Part shown: one piece after another, positions 1 to 12,100 of the stretch
Position numbering within the stretch: position 1 is the stretch's first letter
Layout of the letters: each line of letters opens with the position of its first letter
From: Chamaecyparis obtusa
Lineage: Eukaryota; Streptophyta; Pinopsida; Cupressales; Cupressaceae
Direction: 5' to 3'
DNA length: 64,000 nt
Assembly: GCA_027943335.1 (NCBI GenBank)
Contig: BSBK01008836.1
Location: 124,001-188,000 of the forward strand
The notes under the pieces: model-generated
Told to the model about the DNA's origin: nothing
Database searches by the model: none
What the model saw: the letters and a program-made list of their open reading frames with translations, nothing else
Made by a program: the position numbers and the translations under genes

Positions 1-490
1 TTACATAATCATTAAACAAAATATAATAGAAATATATAAATTCCAAACGTAAACCATTAGGTGGAACAACATTACCTTGATGATTAATTCTATGATATTC
101 TAAGCTCCATAGGTGAGTTGTCATTCTTCGTGGCTTTGATGTAGTATCTTCTTTCCCATTGAAAATATATTTTTGGGTAGTTCGATACTTATGATTTCTA
201 TGGAGGAAGTGCCCATACTCATCAAACACCTGCTTTCCTAAACTTTTTAAATGACAAGATTTCATCTTTGGACCACAAACTGGACATGAAAATTTTCCCT
301 TTGTTTGAAGACCTACAAGATAATGATACAATTGAATTAAATATGTTAATTTTTATCATTAGAATTATCATGTGCAACTTGAATTCACCATAACATACCA
401 CAAAAATGTGTTAGCCTTGGGGCATCATGTATTGTCTATACAAGTATAGCATGGAATTGAAATTATCCTTGTCCTATTGGTCTAGAGATG
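1..490 (-). pseudogene. CACTA (En/Spm) TNP2-like transposase, downstream fragment
   Basis: On the minus strand this encodes the part of a TNP2-type transposase that follows the break made by gypsy element G1. Visible motifs are FQFHAIL, then THFCG, then LQTKGKFSCPVCGPKMKSCH and a HRNHKYR segment. They match the order F.LHA.L, W(S)TKGK.ACP.C and HR.FL...H..R known for CACTA transposases. A GT-AG intron of 86 bp (313-398, phase 1) separates THFC from GLQTKGK and rejoins the frame exactly. Two in-frame stops (G-stop-FQFH and V-stop-TIH) lie upstream of the intron, so it is decayed. The fragment runs out of the window at position 1. In the living element the protein would bind transposon ends and cut DNA. 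Confidence 0.85.
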
Positions 491-1165
491 TGACGCAAGG
501 AGAGGGACCTCAGGGGCCAAATGATGGCACACCCTACAGATATATCCTTTCTCAACAACACACGGAAGCAACAACACAGTGAGAGGGAGAAAGAAGGATC
601 AATGATATATTAACTTCATTCAAATTGATTCATACATGTCGGGTTGTAAGGCATTCCCGATTATGACCATATATTACAATGAAATACAAAAGTCCTCCGA
701 CATGCGAGGATCTGCCAACAATCTTGATTCTACTATCTTCTATCTTCTATCTTCTATCAAAATCGACTCCCCTAAACTCTAACCAAACAACTATACTTAT
801 ACAAGAGGCTACCGGACTGAGTCAACCTTCAGATCCATAATTAATAGAAGGAACAATCAGACCTAGGACCACACACTTCCCAATGATGGGTACTAGTATT
901 AAATTCATGACCCATAATCAATGCACAAGTCAGCCTCAACAGAAACTCAAAATAAACTACTCGGTAAGCAAGGATGACCGAGCAATAGACAAGCATCATT
1001 GAGTGTCAGTAAAACAACCAACCACCCAGGAGATAACCGACCACACTCGATAACCAAAGGAAATTGACCAACTACCGACCAACTCAGTCAAAGTAGAACA
1101 CAGACAAAATTCAAAATCTTTTTGGTGACACATGATTGCCAAGGACCCGAGATTCTCCTGCATCA
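491..1165 (-). repeat. G1 3' LTR
   Basis: This 675-bp direct repeat matches 24093-24761 along its length. The termini are TGACGCAAGG (a mutated TGATGCAAGG) and CTCCTGCATCA as written on the plus strand. It carries several copies of an ACTCGGT-like motif, also seen in the LTRs of N3. Confidence 0.92.
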
Positions 1166-1199
1166 GACACCTGGGGTTATTTAGAAATGATTCTCTGAA

Positions 1200-2727
1200 T
1201 CATTTAGTAGGTATGGTTCGAGCTACATCTAACTCAGATTGTGAAATCCATGAACTATCTTCAATCGGTCTATTCTTCCACTTTACTATATATTCCATAT
1301 ATTGTTTACCTCTTGTACTCTTGCCAATTCTTTGCTCCAAAATCTACTCAACTTCTTCATTCTGCTTCTTAGAGTATTCCATCAGTACTGTCATGTCTTC
1401 ATCAGGTTTATGATACTCATACAAATTAGCAATGTTGAAAATCGGTGATATGTCCATGTCATCAGGTAACTCAATCTCATATGCATTTCCACTATCGAAT
1501 TTCTTCAGAATCTTGCAAGGTCCAAACTTCTTCATCTTCAACTTCCCATATGTTCCAACAGGAAATTGACCTTTCTTCAAATGAACTATCACTTCATCAC
1601 GAACATCAAAAGTCTTATGTCTTCTTAATCTATCAACTTTGTCTTTGTATTTCTGATTACTCTCTTCCAACTTGATTTTCACATCTTCATGCAATGTCTT
1701 CGTGTACTCAGCAAATTTCACTCCTTCAACACTTCTCATACTTTCATTAGCAATGTCTCTCAAATTAGATATACCTCTCAGTTGTATGTCATTCACAATC
1801 TCAAATGGTGTTTTCCCAGTACTCCTATTCACTGAATTATTGTATGCAAACTCTGCTTGTGCCAACATAGAATCCCAATTACTAGGTGTGTCTCCAACTA
1901 AACATCTCAAAAGATTTCCCAAACTTATGTTTACAACCTCTGTCTATCCACTGGTTTGTAGGTGAAATGTAGAACTATATTTCAACTTAGTGCCAAAATT
2001 TCTCCAAAGAGTCTTCCAAAAGTATCCAACAAATTTACTGTCTTGGTCAAAGATAATACTCCTTGGTAATCCATGCAATCTAACAATTTCCTTAAAGAAA
2101 AGATCTGCTACATGTACTACATCTGATGTCTTTCTACAAGGTATAAAATGTGCCATTTTTGAAAATCTATCTACCACAAAAAAATATAGAATCATTACCT
2201 CTTATTGTCTTCGGTAAGCCAAGAACAAAATCCATACTAATGTCAGTCCAAGGTTCTCTAGGTACAACAATCGGTGTATACAATCTAGTATTATGACTCA
2301 CTCCTTTTGCTACTTGACAAATTCCACAACTTTTCACAAATTTCTGAACATCTTTATACAATTGTGGCCAAAAGTATTTCTCCTTAAGAAAATTCAAAGT
2401 TTTATCAATACCAAAATGTCTAGCCAAACCACTACTATGTTTCTCCTTCATCAAATTAGTTCTCATTTGTCCTCTTAGTATACATAACTGAATACTTTTA
2501 AACAACATACCTTCTTGAATGAAATACTCTTCCCATTTTGTACTCGGTTGATCTTGAATAGGTACTCTGCACTTTCTCCATGGCTCAGAAAAATCAGGAT
2601 CAGTTTCATACAAATCTCTCATCTCATCAAAACCAAGAACTTCAATTTTCATCTCGATCATCAAAGATCTTCTTCTACTTAATGTATCAGCAACTCGGTT
2701 AGTGACTCCAATTTTATGTTTTATCAC
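1200..2727 (-). pseudogene. G1 integrase with C-terminal chromodomain
   Basis: The integrase would insert cDNA into host chromatin. The zinc-binding region holds HFGIDKTLNFLKEKYFWP followed by CGICQVAKG. The core holds DISMDFVLGLPKT, then [18 protein letters not shown], then the NLLRCLVG region, with breaks near 2167-2195 and at the TSGQT position (1944) caused by frameshift or stop. The C-terminal domain (VIVHLKKGQFPVGTYGKLK) leads into DMDISPIFNIANLYEYH. After an in-frame TAG at about 1341-1343 comes a chromodomain-like segment, ILEQRIGKSTRGKQYM then EYIVKWKNRPIEDSSW. This chromodomain identifies a chromovirus and in known relatives directs insertion to marked chromatin. Confidence 0.87.
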
Positions 2728-2739
2728 AAATGTATAACT

Positions 2740-3054
2740 CTACAAGTACTCAACCCATTTCATATGTCTCTGATTCAACTTATTCTGACTACCCAAGTAT
2801 TGTAAAGCCTTATGATCAGTATACATCACAAATTCACTTGGTATCAAATAGTGTCTCCATTTCTTCAATGCTTGAACAATAGCATAGAATTCTTGATCAT
2901 ACACATAATATTTTCTTCTAGCATCATTCAACTTTTCACTAAAGAAAGCAACATGTTTACCTTCTTGACTCAACACAGCTCCAATTGCACTACCACTTGC
3001 ATCACATTCCACTTGAAATACCTTATTGAAATTAGACAATGCCAAAATAGGCAA
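2740..3054 (-). pseudogene. G1 RNase H domain
   Basis: The reading frame encodes FQVECDASGSAIGAVLSQ, then AFFSEKLNDARRKYYVYDQE, then YTDHKALQYL. This is the typical gypsy RNase H series with the first catalytic Asp (CDAS), the Glu in YDQEFYA and the Asp in YTDH. It would degrade the RNA strand of the RNA-DNA hybrid during reverse transcription. It lies between RT and the integrase zinc finger, as expected, and is continuous with both apart from stops at its ends. Confidence 0.9.
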
Positions 3055-3059
3055 TTCAA

Positions 3060-3900
3060 CAACCCTCTACTTCAGGTTCTTAAAAATTTTATCAGCTCCA
3101 TGTGTCCACTTGAATTCTCTTTTATCTCCTCTCATAGTCTCAGTCATAGCATTACAAATTGAACTGAAATTCCTTATGAACTTTTGGTAAAAACTTGCCA
3201 AACCATGAAATGATCTTACCTCACTAGCATTCACAGGTGTAGGCTAATTTAGAATAACTTCAACCTTTTTAGGATCCATCTTCAAACCATCAGCTAAAAT
3301 TACAAATCCCAAATACACAATCTACTCTTTCATGAATGAACACTTTTTTAGATTTATCAGAACTTTTCTTATTTCAATCTTTGCAAAATGTGTCTAACAT
3401 GCAACAAATGTTCTTCTCTGGTCTTACTCAATATCAGAATATCATCAAGATACACAATCAAAAACTTACCCAAGAATTTCTTTAGAACTTCATTCATCAG
3501 TCTCATAAAAGTACTCGGTGCATTAGTTAAACCAAAAGGCATAACCAACCACTCATACAAACTTTTTTTTGTCTTGAAAGCAGTCTTCCACTCACCACCT
3601 TCTCTAATTCTTATATGATAATACCCACTTTTCAAATCAATCTTTGTGAAATACTTTTCTCCTATCAAATTGTCCATTATGTCATCCATTCTCGATATAG
3701 GAAACCTATACTTCACTTTTATTTTATTGATTGCTCTGGAAGTAGTACACATTCACCATTCTCCATTCTTTTTAGGTGCCAATACCACAGGTACTACACA
3801 AGGACTCAAACTTTCTCTGATCAAACCTTTATCCAACAACTGTTAAATCTATATGTTCAATTCTTGATTCTCGGTAGGTGTTAACCGATGAGGTGCCTTG
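3060..3900 (-). pseudogene. G1 reverse transcriptase
   Basis: The longest intact piece (3369-3752) carries [49 protein letters not shown] and the catalytic box [12 protein letters not shown], so the polymerase aspartates are preserved. Upstream, LLDKGLIRESLSPCVVPVVL is readable but separated by a premature stop (EW-stop-MCT, Trp or Arg expected). Downstream, the thumb region (MDPKKVEVIL) also has stops. The domain fits the gypsy family, and the decay is typical of an inactive copy. Confidence 0.92.
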
Positions 3901-4039
3901 TTCGGTAAACTAGCTCCAGGGATTAGATCCATGCAATGATCAATACTTCTCTTCGATGGAAAACCATTAGGTACATTATCAAAAATGATATCATTGTACT
4001 CGGTGAGTAACTTATCAATCTCCTTAGGGACATTATCAT

Positions 4040-4895
4040 CTATTTTCTTACCGTTTTGTTAGGAATCACAACAAAACATACATCATTCTTCTTCAAATAC
4101 TTAACAAACTTTCTTCCTTCCATCAAGAAAACTTTCACAGATGTGCAAACATTACTAATAGGTTCTTCCATCAAAGGTAACAAGATTTTTTTTCTTCCAT
4201 CAGCCACAATAGTATACTTATGCAATCTCCCATCATATATAGTATGTCTATCATATTGCCAAGGTCTACCCAACAAAATATGACAACAATCCATATGCAT
4301 GATATCACACAACACCTTATCATAATACTTTCCAATTTTCAAATTCACATAACATTTTTTACTTACCAAGAGTGTATGCTCATCTTTGATCCATGAAATT
4401 TGATAGAGCTTCAAATGTTCCAACCTTTCCAACTACAATTTTGTGACCATCTCTTCAGATGCCAGATTCTTCGAGCTACCACTATCAATGATTACCTTCC
4501 ACACTTTGTCAAAAACTCTACATCTAGTCTTGAACAAACTTTTCCTTATCGGATCTTCCTTTTTACTTTCATTCCATAGTGCTCTTCTTACCATCAAGTT
4601 ATTTTCCTTCTCATATTCATTCGGTGACTCTTTTTGCACCAAAGCATTTCTACTGCTATTAGCCTTCTTACTAGCATGTGTACATTCAAAACATCTATGT
4701 CCTCCACAATTGTAACAAGTTCCTAGGAAATTACCTATGTTATAACCACCTCGGTAGTTACTGCCTCTACCTCTAGATGAACTTTCACCTCTCCACTTGG
4801 TCTTCCCTTTATCCAGATTTGTCTTTTCAGGTTTAGATCTACTATTTTCACCATAAGATCTACCTCTTCCTCTCGAGAATCTACCACCTTGACCT
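4040..4895 (-). pseudogene. G1 gag C-terminus (zinc knuckle) and aspartic protease
   Basis: Read on the minus strand from 4895, an Arg-Gly-rich stretch (RFSRGRGRSYG, SSRGRGSNYRGG) leads to a zinc knuckle, CYNCGGHRCFEC. It is one residue shorter than the usual C-x2-C-x4-H-x4-C. Then comes the protease with the active-site motif IIDSGSSKNLASEEMV and the later HILLGRPWQYD block. This is where gag and pol meet. The upstream half of gag lies at 23307-23955, because the copia array inserted inside the Arg-Gly linker. The frame reads through that junction once the array and one GACCT copy are removed. Confidence 0.86.
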
Positions 4896-4965
4896 TGTTA
4901 GCTTGTGGTGACTGATCAGGAAAGTACTATCCAAGAAAGTACTATACACTTTTCCTTCCGACCTC
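4896..4965 (+). repeat. Truncated copia LTR (L0), left end of array
   Basis: The first 70 bp match the start of the other LTRs (TGTTAGCTTGTGG through the CGACCTC block). Homology then stops. The rest of the LTR, the primer site and the start of gag are missing, about 780 bp judged from unit B. The left edge abuts the TSD copy GACCT. Confidence 0.88.
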
Positions 4966-4981
4966 GTCGGGGTTAATACCG
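4966..4981. other. Filler at an internal deletion junction
   Basis: The 16 bases GTCGGGGTTAATACCG match neither the LTR on the left nor gag on the right when compared with units B-D. A short unmatched insert at a deletion joint is typical of end-joining repair of a double-strand break. Confidence 0.6.
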
Positions 4982-7900
4982 TTAAATGAGTTTAGTACAG
5001 TTACCAGTCAATTAACTTTTGTCAATGTTATTTTGATGAAGAAGTTAGGGCTCTCTTGATTTTGTGTTCTTTTCCTGAAAGCTGGAATGGCTTGGTAATG
5101 GCTGTTAGTAACTCTGTTCCTGGTTCTAACACCCTAAAATTTGATGATGTTGTTGGTATTATTCTGACTAATGAAATTCATAGGAAAAGCTCAAGTGGAT
5201 CCACATCAGGTAGTGTCTTAAACGCACAAAGCAGAGGTAGAATCAATGAGAGAGGAAACAACTCTCGAAATCATGGGAAATCAAGAGGAAAATCAAAGGG
5301 AAAAAGGTCTAAATCCAAAGGACCAAATGATTGCTGGTACTATGGAAAACTAGGTCATAAGAAGAAAAATTGCTGGTCTCGGAAGAATAAAGGAGACAAA
5401 TAAGAAGGTAACAAGGAGGCAAATGTGGTAAGTAATAAACCCGAAGAGGATGCCTTGCTTCTTTCTTTAGAAAGTATTGATGATTCATGGGTTTTAGATT
5501 TTGGGGCTTCATTTCATGCTACAACCTATAGAGGTTACTTTCTTGATTATGTCCAAGGGGATTTTGGGCTAGTTTATTTGGGAGATAATGAACCCTGTCA
5601 GATTGTTGGAAAGGGAAAAATTAAGATTAAGTTGCAGAATGGGAATCATTGGCTACTACAAGAGGTAAGACATGTTCCAAGGCTAAGTAGGAATTTAATT
5701 TAACCAGGGCAACTGAGTGATGAGGGTTACACAATTACTTTTAATGATATAAATTGGAAGGTTTCTAAAAGTTTCTTAGTAGTAGCAAAATGTGTGAAAG
5801 TAGACACCTTATATCTTTGTACAGGTCATACTGTTCCTTCTACTTTAATTGTTTCAGAATAATGAATGTTCAGGAATAATGGCTGCAGTTGGGTAGGAAG
5901 AACATCAAACCATTGCTGTAGATTCTGACACAACACTTTGGCACAACAGACTCGGGCACATGAGTGAAAAAGGTATGAAATTACTTCATTCAAAGAAAGT
6001 TTTACCTGGTCTAAAATGTGTCAATATGGATTTCTGTGAAAGTTGTGTTTATGGAAAACAAAAGAGAGTTAGTTTTGTAAAGAGTGGGAAGGAAAATAAA
6101 AATGAGAGATTAGATCTTGTGCATACAGATGTATGGGGACCAGCTCAGGTATCTTCCCTTGGTGGCTCTCTGTATTATGTAACATTCATAGATGATGCAA
6201 CAAGAAAAGTATGGATTTATTTCCTTAGATAAAAATCTGATGTATTTCAAACTTTTAAGAAATGGAAATGCTTGGTTGAGAATGAGACTAGTAAAAGGTT
6301 AAAATGTCTCAGATCTAATAATGGTGGTGAGTATTGTAGCACAAAATTTGAAGATTATTGTTCCCCTAATGGTATTCGTAGGTAGAAAACTATACCAAGG
6401 ACTCCACAAGAAAATGGAGTGGCTGAATGCATGAACAGGACAATAATGGAGCGTGCAAGGAGTATGAGGTTGCATGCTAGGCTACCCAAAAACATGTGGG
6501 CAGAGGCTGTGAACACTATTGTTTATTTAATCAATAGAGGCCCCTCTACTCCGTTGGACTGTGCTATTCTAGAGGAAGCATGAAGTGGTAAGAAGGTGAG
6601 TTATTCTTTTCTCAAAACCTTCGATTGTGAAGCTTTTGCACATATAGATTCTGAAAATAGAACCAAGTTGGAAGCTAAGTCAAATAAATATGTATTTGTT
6701 GGATATAACATTGATGAATTGGTTTATAGGCTTTGGGATTTTGAAAATCATAAAATTGTAAGAAGCAAGAATGTCATATTCAATGAGAAAGTGTTGTACA
6801 AAGATTTGTTGCAGTAGCATGACAAGAAAGAAAATGACTATGTAGTACTGGATGATACTCCAAAAGATGATGTTCAAGTAGTTCCTTATGCTACGCAACA
6901 ACAACAACAACAAATACCACACACCCTAGTGAATGATAGATGGTCAACAAGGCTAAGTAGACCTCCAGAGAGATTCTCTCCCTTTTTGTATTCTATTTTG
7001 TTAATAGATGCTGGTGAACCTAAATGTTATAATGAAGCTATGCAGGTGGATACAAAGCTTCAGTGGGAATCTGCAATGACAGAGGAAATGGACTCCTTGC
7101 TGAAAAATCAAACTTGGGATTTATGCAAGTTACTTGCAGGTAAAAGGGCCGTACAAAATAAATGGGTTTACAGCCTGAAAGAAGAGGATGGAGGTAAGAA
7201 AAGATTTAAAGCCAGGTTAGTTGTAAAAGGATTTGCACAGAAAAAAGGCATTGATTTTGATGAAATATTTTGTCCAATTGTTAAAATGACTTCTATTCAT
7301 ATTGTTTTAAGTATTGTGGCTGCTGAAGACTTGCATTTAGAGCAGCTTGATGTTAAAATAACATTTCTTCATGGTGATTTGGATGAAGAAATATATATTG
7401 TACAACCACAAAGATTTGAGGTCAAGGGTAAGGAGAATTTGGTGTGTAGATTGCAAAAAAGTTTATATGGCTTGAAGCAAGCACCTCGGTAATAGTACAT
7501 TAAATTTGACACTTTTATGAATGAGCATGGATATACTCCATGTCATTCTGACCATTGTGTTTATTTGAATAGGTTGGATGATGACAACTACATTATTTTA
7601 TGTTTATATGTTGATGATATGCTTGTAGCTGGGTCTAACATGCATCACATTAAGGGGTTGAAACAACAGTTAGCACATTCATTTGCTATAAAGGATTTTG
7701 GGGCAGAAAAACAAATCCTTGGTATGAAAATTTGTAGAGATAGGAAAAATAAGAAGCTGACTTTATCTCAAGCTGATTATATTGAGAAGGTGTTGCAACA
7801 TTTCTCTATGGAGAATGCCAAAGCTATCAGCACACCTTTGCCTAGTAATTTAAAATTGACTAAGGATATGTGTCCAAAGACACTAGAAGAAGAGACTAAA

Positions 7901-8568
7901 ATTTCTAAGGTACCTTATGCTTCAGTTGTAGGGAGCTTAATGTATGCTATGGTATGTACTAGGCCAGATATTGCACATGTAGTGAGAGTCGTTAGCCGAT
8001 ATATGAGTCACCCTGGTATTGAGCATTGGAATGTAGTCAAATGGATTCTCAGATATTTGAGAGGTACATCCAGTAAGTGTTTACACTTTGGGGGATCTAC
8101 TACTACTGTACAAGGCTATGTTGACTTAGATTTGGCAGGAGATATAGATAGCAGGTGGAGTACTACAGGCTATGTATTTACTGTTGGTGGGACAACAGTG
8201 GGTTGGATTTCTCGACTACAAAAGGTGGTTGCTTTATCCACTTTAGAAGAAGAGTATGTTGCTACTACAGAGGCAACTAAGGAGATGATATGGCTTCAAT
8301 TCTTCATGGAAGAATTGGGACATCCACAGATGCATAATTTTATGCATATAGATATTAAAAGTGCCATTCATCTTGAGAAGAATTCTTCTTTGCACTCAAA
8401 GACAAAACAAATATAGTTGCGATAACATTTCATTCGGTCAATTTTGGATGATGGGAAGTTAAAGCTGGAAAAGATTCATATAGATGATAATCTGAAAGAT
8501 ATGTTTACAATGTTAGTCATAAGGGAGAAGTGGAACTCATGTTCAACTTTAGTTGGTATTCTAGAGTG
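4982..8568 (+). pseudogene. Copia unit A gag-pol (5'-truncated)
   Basis: Gag starts mid-domain because of the deletion. Domains in order: a degenerate zinc knuckle CWYYGKLGHKKKNC near 5330 (the second Cys is Tyr); protease with DFGASFHA at about 5500 (DSG expected); GAG-pre-integrase LGHMSEKGMKLL near 5950; integrase HTDVWGPAQVSSLGGS and the TPQENGVAECMNR segment; RT with WVYSLKEEDGG, FLHGDLDEEIY and YVDDML near 7610; RNase H with VVALSTLEEEYVATTEA near 8230. A 2-bp deletion near 5860 shifts the frame. In-frame stops include TAA in the linker after the knuckle (CAA in unit D) and TAG at 6383-6385. It would have supplied capsid, cDNA synthesis and integration functions. Confidence 0.92.
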
Positions 8569-8705
8569 AACAGAATAAAGGAACAACTGAGTGCAGGGTG
8601 GTTCAATCTAGTGGGAGCCTCATATGGTAGCGGTATTGCTATAGGATTAATCTCCAAGTGGGAGGTTTTTTAGTGTGGATACTGATCAGTCACCAAGTAG
8701 GAGAT

Positions 8706-9103
8706 TGTTAGCTTGTGGTGACTGATCATGAAAGTACTATACACTTTTCCTCCTAACCTCACAATTTTTTTTGAGGTTGACATATTTTCGGCTATTTTTG
8801 GGATGACATATTGTAACTCATTATAACCCTAAACTGAAAAAATATTGTATAATATGGCTTAGGGTTAGGGATTTCATAAGGTATGATTTTTAGTACTTGA
8901 GGTGGAATAGTGTTGTAAGGGATTACAGATTGTAATTAGGTGGATAATAATAATATTAGACTCGCTGTTGGTGGACATAGCCCAAGGATTGGGTGAACCG
9001 CGTTAAATCTTTGTGTCTTCTATTCTCTTCTCTATGGTTTATTATTTTCTAATATTGGTTATATTTACATGAAATTATTATTTCTTCCTTGTTAATCCTA
9101 ACA
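8706..9103 (+). repeat. Copia LTR L1 (between units A and B)
   Basis: 398 bp, TGTTAGCTTGTGG to AATCCTAACA. It serves as the 3' LTR of unit A and the 5' LTR of unit B. The polypurine tract before it reads AAGTAGGAGAT (AAGTGGGAGAT at the other units). A TATA-like GTATAATAT near 8847 lies between AACCCTAAA and GCTTAGGGTT, an inverted pair. Confidence 0.93.
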
Positions 9104-9105
9104 AG

Positions 9106-9117
9106 TGGTATCAGAGC
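9106..9117 (+). promoter_or_regulatory. Copia primer binding site after L1
   Basis: TGGTATCAGAGC lies 2 bp after the LTR. It is the sequence complementary to the 3' end of plant initiator tRNA-Met and would prime minus-strand DNA synthesis for unit B. Confidence 0.88.
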
Positions 9118-9189
9118 AAGGTTGTTTTCAGTTATCCTCTCCAAGAAGATCTCATGGTTTAGTGGGAGTCTCACGGTTTAGTGGGAGCA

Positions 9190-12100
9190 ATGGTAGATGA
9201 TGGTAGGTTGAAGGTTGAAAAGTTTAATGGGAAGAACTTTCAGTTATTGAAAATGCAAATGGATGACTATCTCTATCAGAAGGATCTATGGCGGCCTTTG
9301 AAGGAAAAGCCAATAAACTGGCAAGCATTTCTGATGAGGACTGGACAATTCTTGATAGAAAATCTCTTGGTAGTATTCGATTATGCCTGGCACAATTAGT
9401 GGCATTCAATATTACACAAGCAACGATGACTGAAGATTTGATGAAAACCCTAGCGAAGTTGTATGAAAAGCCCTCCGCTTCAAATAAGGTATTTCTCATG
9501 AAGCGTTTGTTTAATATGAAAATGGTGGAAGGTGGGTCAGTTATTGATCATTTAAATGAGTTTAATATAGTTACTAGTCAATTAACTTCTATCAATGTTA
9601 TTTTTGATGAGGAAGTTAGGGCTCTCTTGATTTTTTGTTCTTTGCCTGAAAGATGCAATGGCTTGGTAATGGCTGTTAGTAACTATGTTCTTGGTTCTAA
9701 CACCGTAAATTTGATGATGTTGTTTGTGTTATTTTGAGTGAGGAAATTCATAGGAAAAGCTCAGGTGGATCCACATTAGGTAGTGTCTTAAAAGTACAAA
9801 GCAGAGGTAGAACCAATGAGAGAGGAAACAACTCTGGAAATCATGGGAAATCAAGAGGAAAATCAAAGGGAAAGAGGTTTGAATCCAAAGGATCAAATGA
9901 TTGCTGGTACTATGGAAAACCAAGTCATAAGAAGAAAGATTGCTGGTCTCGGAAGAATAAAGAAGGAGACAAACAAGAAGGTAACAAGGAGACAAATGTG
10001 GTAAGTAATAAACCTGAAGAGGATGCATTGCTTCTTTCTTTAGAAAGTATTGATGATTCATGAGTTTTAGATTATGGGGCTTCATTTCATGCTACATCGC
10101 ATAGAGGTTACTTTCTTGATTATGTCCAAGGGGATTTTGGGCTAGTTTATTTGGGAGATAATGAACCCTGTCACATTGTTGGAAAGGGAAAAATTAAGAT
10201 TAAGTTGTAGAATGGGAATCATTGGCTACTACAAAAGGTAAGACATTTTCCAAGGTCGAGTAGGAATTTTAATTTCAGCAGGGCAACTAGGTGATGAGGG
10301 TTGCACAGTTACTTTTAATGATAGAAATTAGAAGGTTTCAAAAGGTTCATTAGTAGTAGAAAAAGGTGTGAAAGTAGGCACCTTATATCTTTCTACAGGA
10401 CATACTGTTCCTTCTACTTTAATTGTTTCATAAGATAATGAATGTTTAGGAATAGTGGTTGCAGTTGAGCAGGAAGAACATCAAACCATTGCTGTAGATT
10501 CTGACATAGCACTCTGGCACAACAAACTTGGGCACATGAGTGAAAAAGGTATGAAATTACTTCATTCAAAGAAAGTTTTACCTGGTCTGAAATGTGTCAA
10601 TATGAATTTTTGTGAAAGTTGTGTTTATGAAAAATAAAAGAGAGTTAGTTTTGTAAAGAGTGGGAAGGAAAAATAAATGAGAGATTAGAGCTTGTGCATA
10701 CAGATGTATGGAGACTAGCTTAGGTATCTTCCCTTGGAGGCTCTCTGTATTATGTAACATTTAAAGATGATGCAACAAGAAAAGTATGGATTTATTTCCT
10801 TAGACAAAAATCTGATGTATTTCAAACTTTGAAGAAATAGAAATGCTTGGTTGAGAATGAGACTGGTAAAAGGTTAAAATGTCTCAAATTTGATAATGGT
10901 GGTGAGTATTGTAGCACAAAATTTAAAGATTATTGTTCCTCTTATGGTATTCTTAGGTCGAAAACTGTACCAAGGACTCCACAAGAAAATGGAGTGGTTG
11001 AATGCATGAACAAGACAATAATGGAGCGTGCAAGGAGCATGAGGTTGCATGCTAGGATGCCCAAAAACATGTGGATAGAGGTTGTAAACACTTTTGTTTA
11101 TTTAATCAATAGAGGTCCCTCTACTCCTTTGGACTGTGGTATTCCAGAGGAAGCATGGAGTGGTAAGAAGGTGAGTTATTCTTTTCTCAAAACTTTTAGT
11201 TGTGAAGCTTTTGCACATATAGATTCTGAAAATACAACCAAGCTGGAAGCTAAGTCAAAGAAATGTGTATTTGTTGGATATGGCATTGATGAATTTGGTT
11301 ATAGGCTTTGGGATTTTGAAAATCATAAAATTGTAAGAAGCAGGAATGTCATATTCAATGAGAAAGTGTTGTACAAAGATCTATTGCAACATCATGAGAA
11401 GAAAGAAAATGACTATGTAGTACTGAAAGATACTCCACAAGATGATGTTCCAGTAGTTCCTTATGCTCTGCAACAACAACAACAAATACCACACACCCGA
11501 GTGAATGTTAGATGGTCAAAAAGGCTAAGTAGACCTCTACAGAGATTCTCTCCCTCTTTATATTCTATTTTGTTAATAGATGCTAGTGAACCTGAATGTT
11601 ATAATGAAGCTGTCCAGGTGGATACAAAGCTTGAGTGGTAGTCTACGATGACAGAGGAAATGGACTCCTTGCTGAAAAATCAAACTTGGGATTTATGCAA
11701 GTTACCTGTAGGTAAAAGGGCTTTACAAAATAAATGGGTTTACAAGCTTAAAGAAGATGATGGAGGTAAGAAAAGATTTAAAGCCAGGCTAGTTGTAAAA
11801 GGATTTGCATAGAAAAAAGACATTGATTTTGATGAAATATTTTCTCCAGTTGTTAAAATAACTTCTATTTGTACTATTTTAAGTATTGTGGCTACTGAAG
11901 ACTTGCATTTATAGCAGCTTAATGTTAAAACAACTTTTCTTCATGGTGATTTGGATGAAGAAATATATATGGTACAACCACAAGAATTTGAAGTCAATGG
12001 TAAGGAGAATTTGGTGTGCAGATTGCAAAAAAGTTTATATGATTTGAAGCAAGCACCTTGGCAATGGTACATTAAATATGACACTTTTATGAATGAGCAT

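Noticed and set aside
1132..1413. Plus-strand ORF across the G1 LTR edge
   Set aside because: It is antisense to the chromodomain segment and crosses an LTR boundary.
8861..8872. Interstitial telomeric repeat (TTAGGGTTAGGG)
   Set aside because: Only two short units, at the same place in each copia LTR, so part of the LTR rather than a telomere scar.
9106..9117. Possible tRNA-Met gene fragment
   Set aside because: Only about 12 bases match and they abut an LTR end, which is a primer binding site, not a tRNA gene.
9224..9499. Minus-strand ORF inside copia unit B gag, and similar antisense ORFs in the other units
   Set aside because: Shadows of the gag-pol frame with no domain and no independent conservation.
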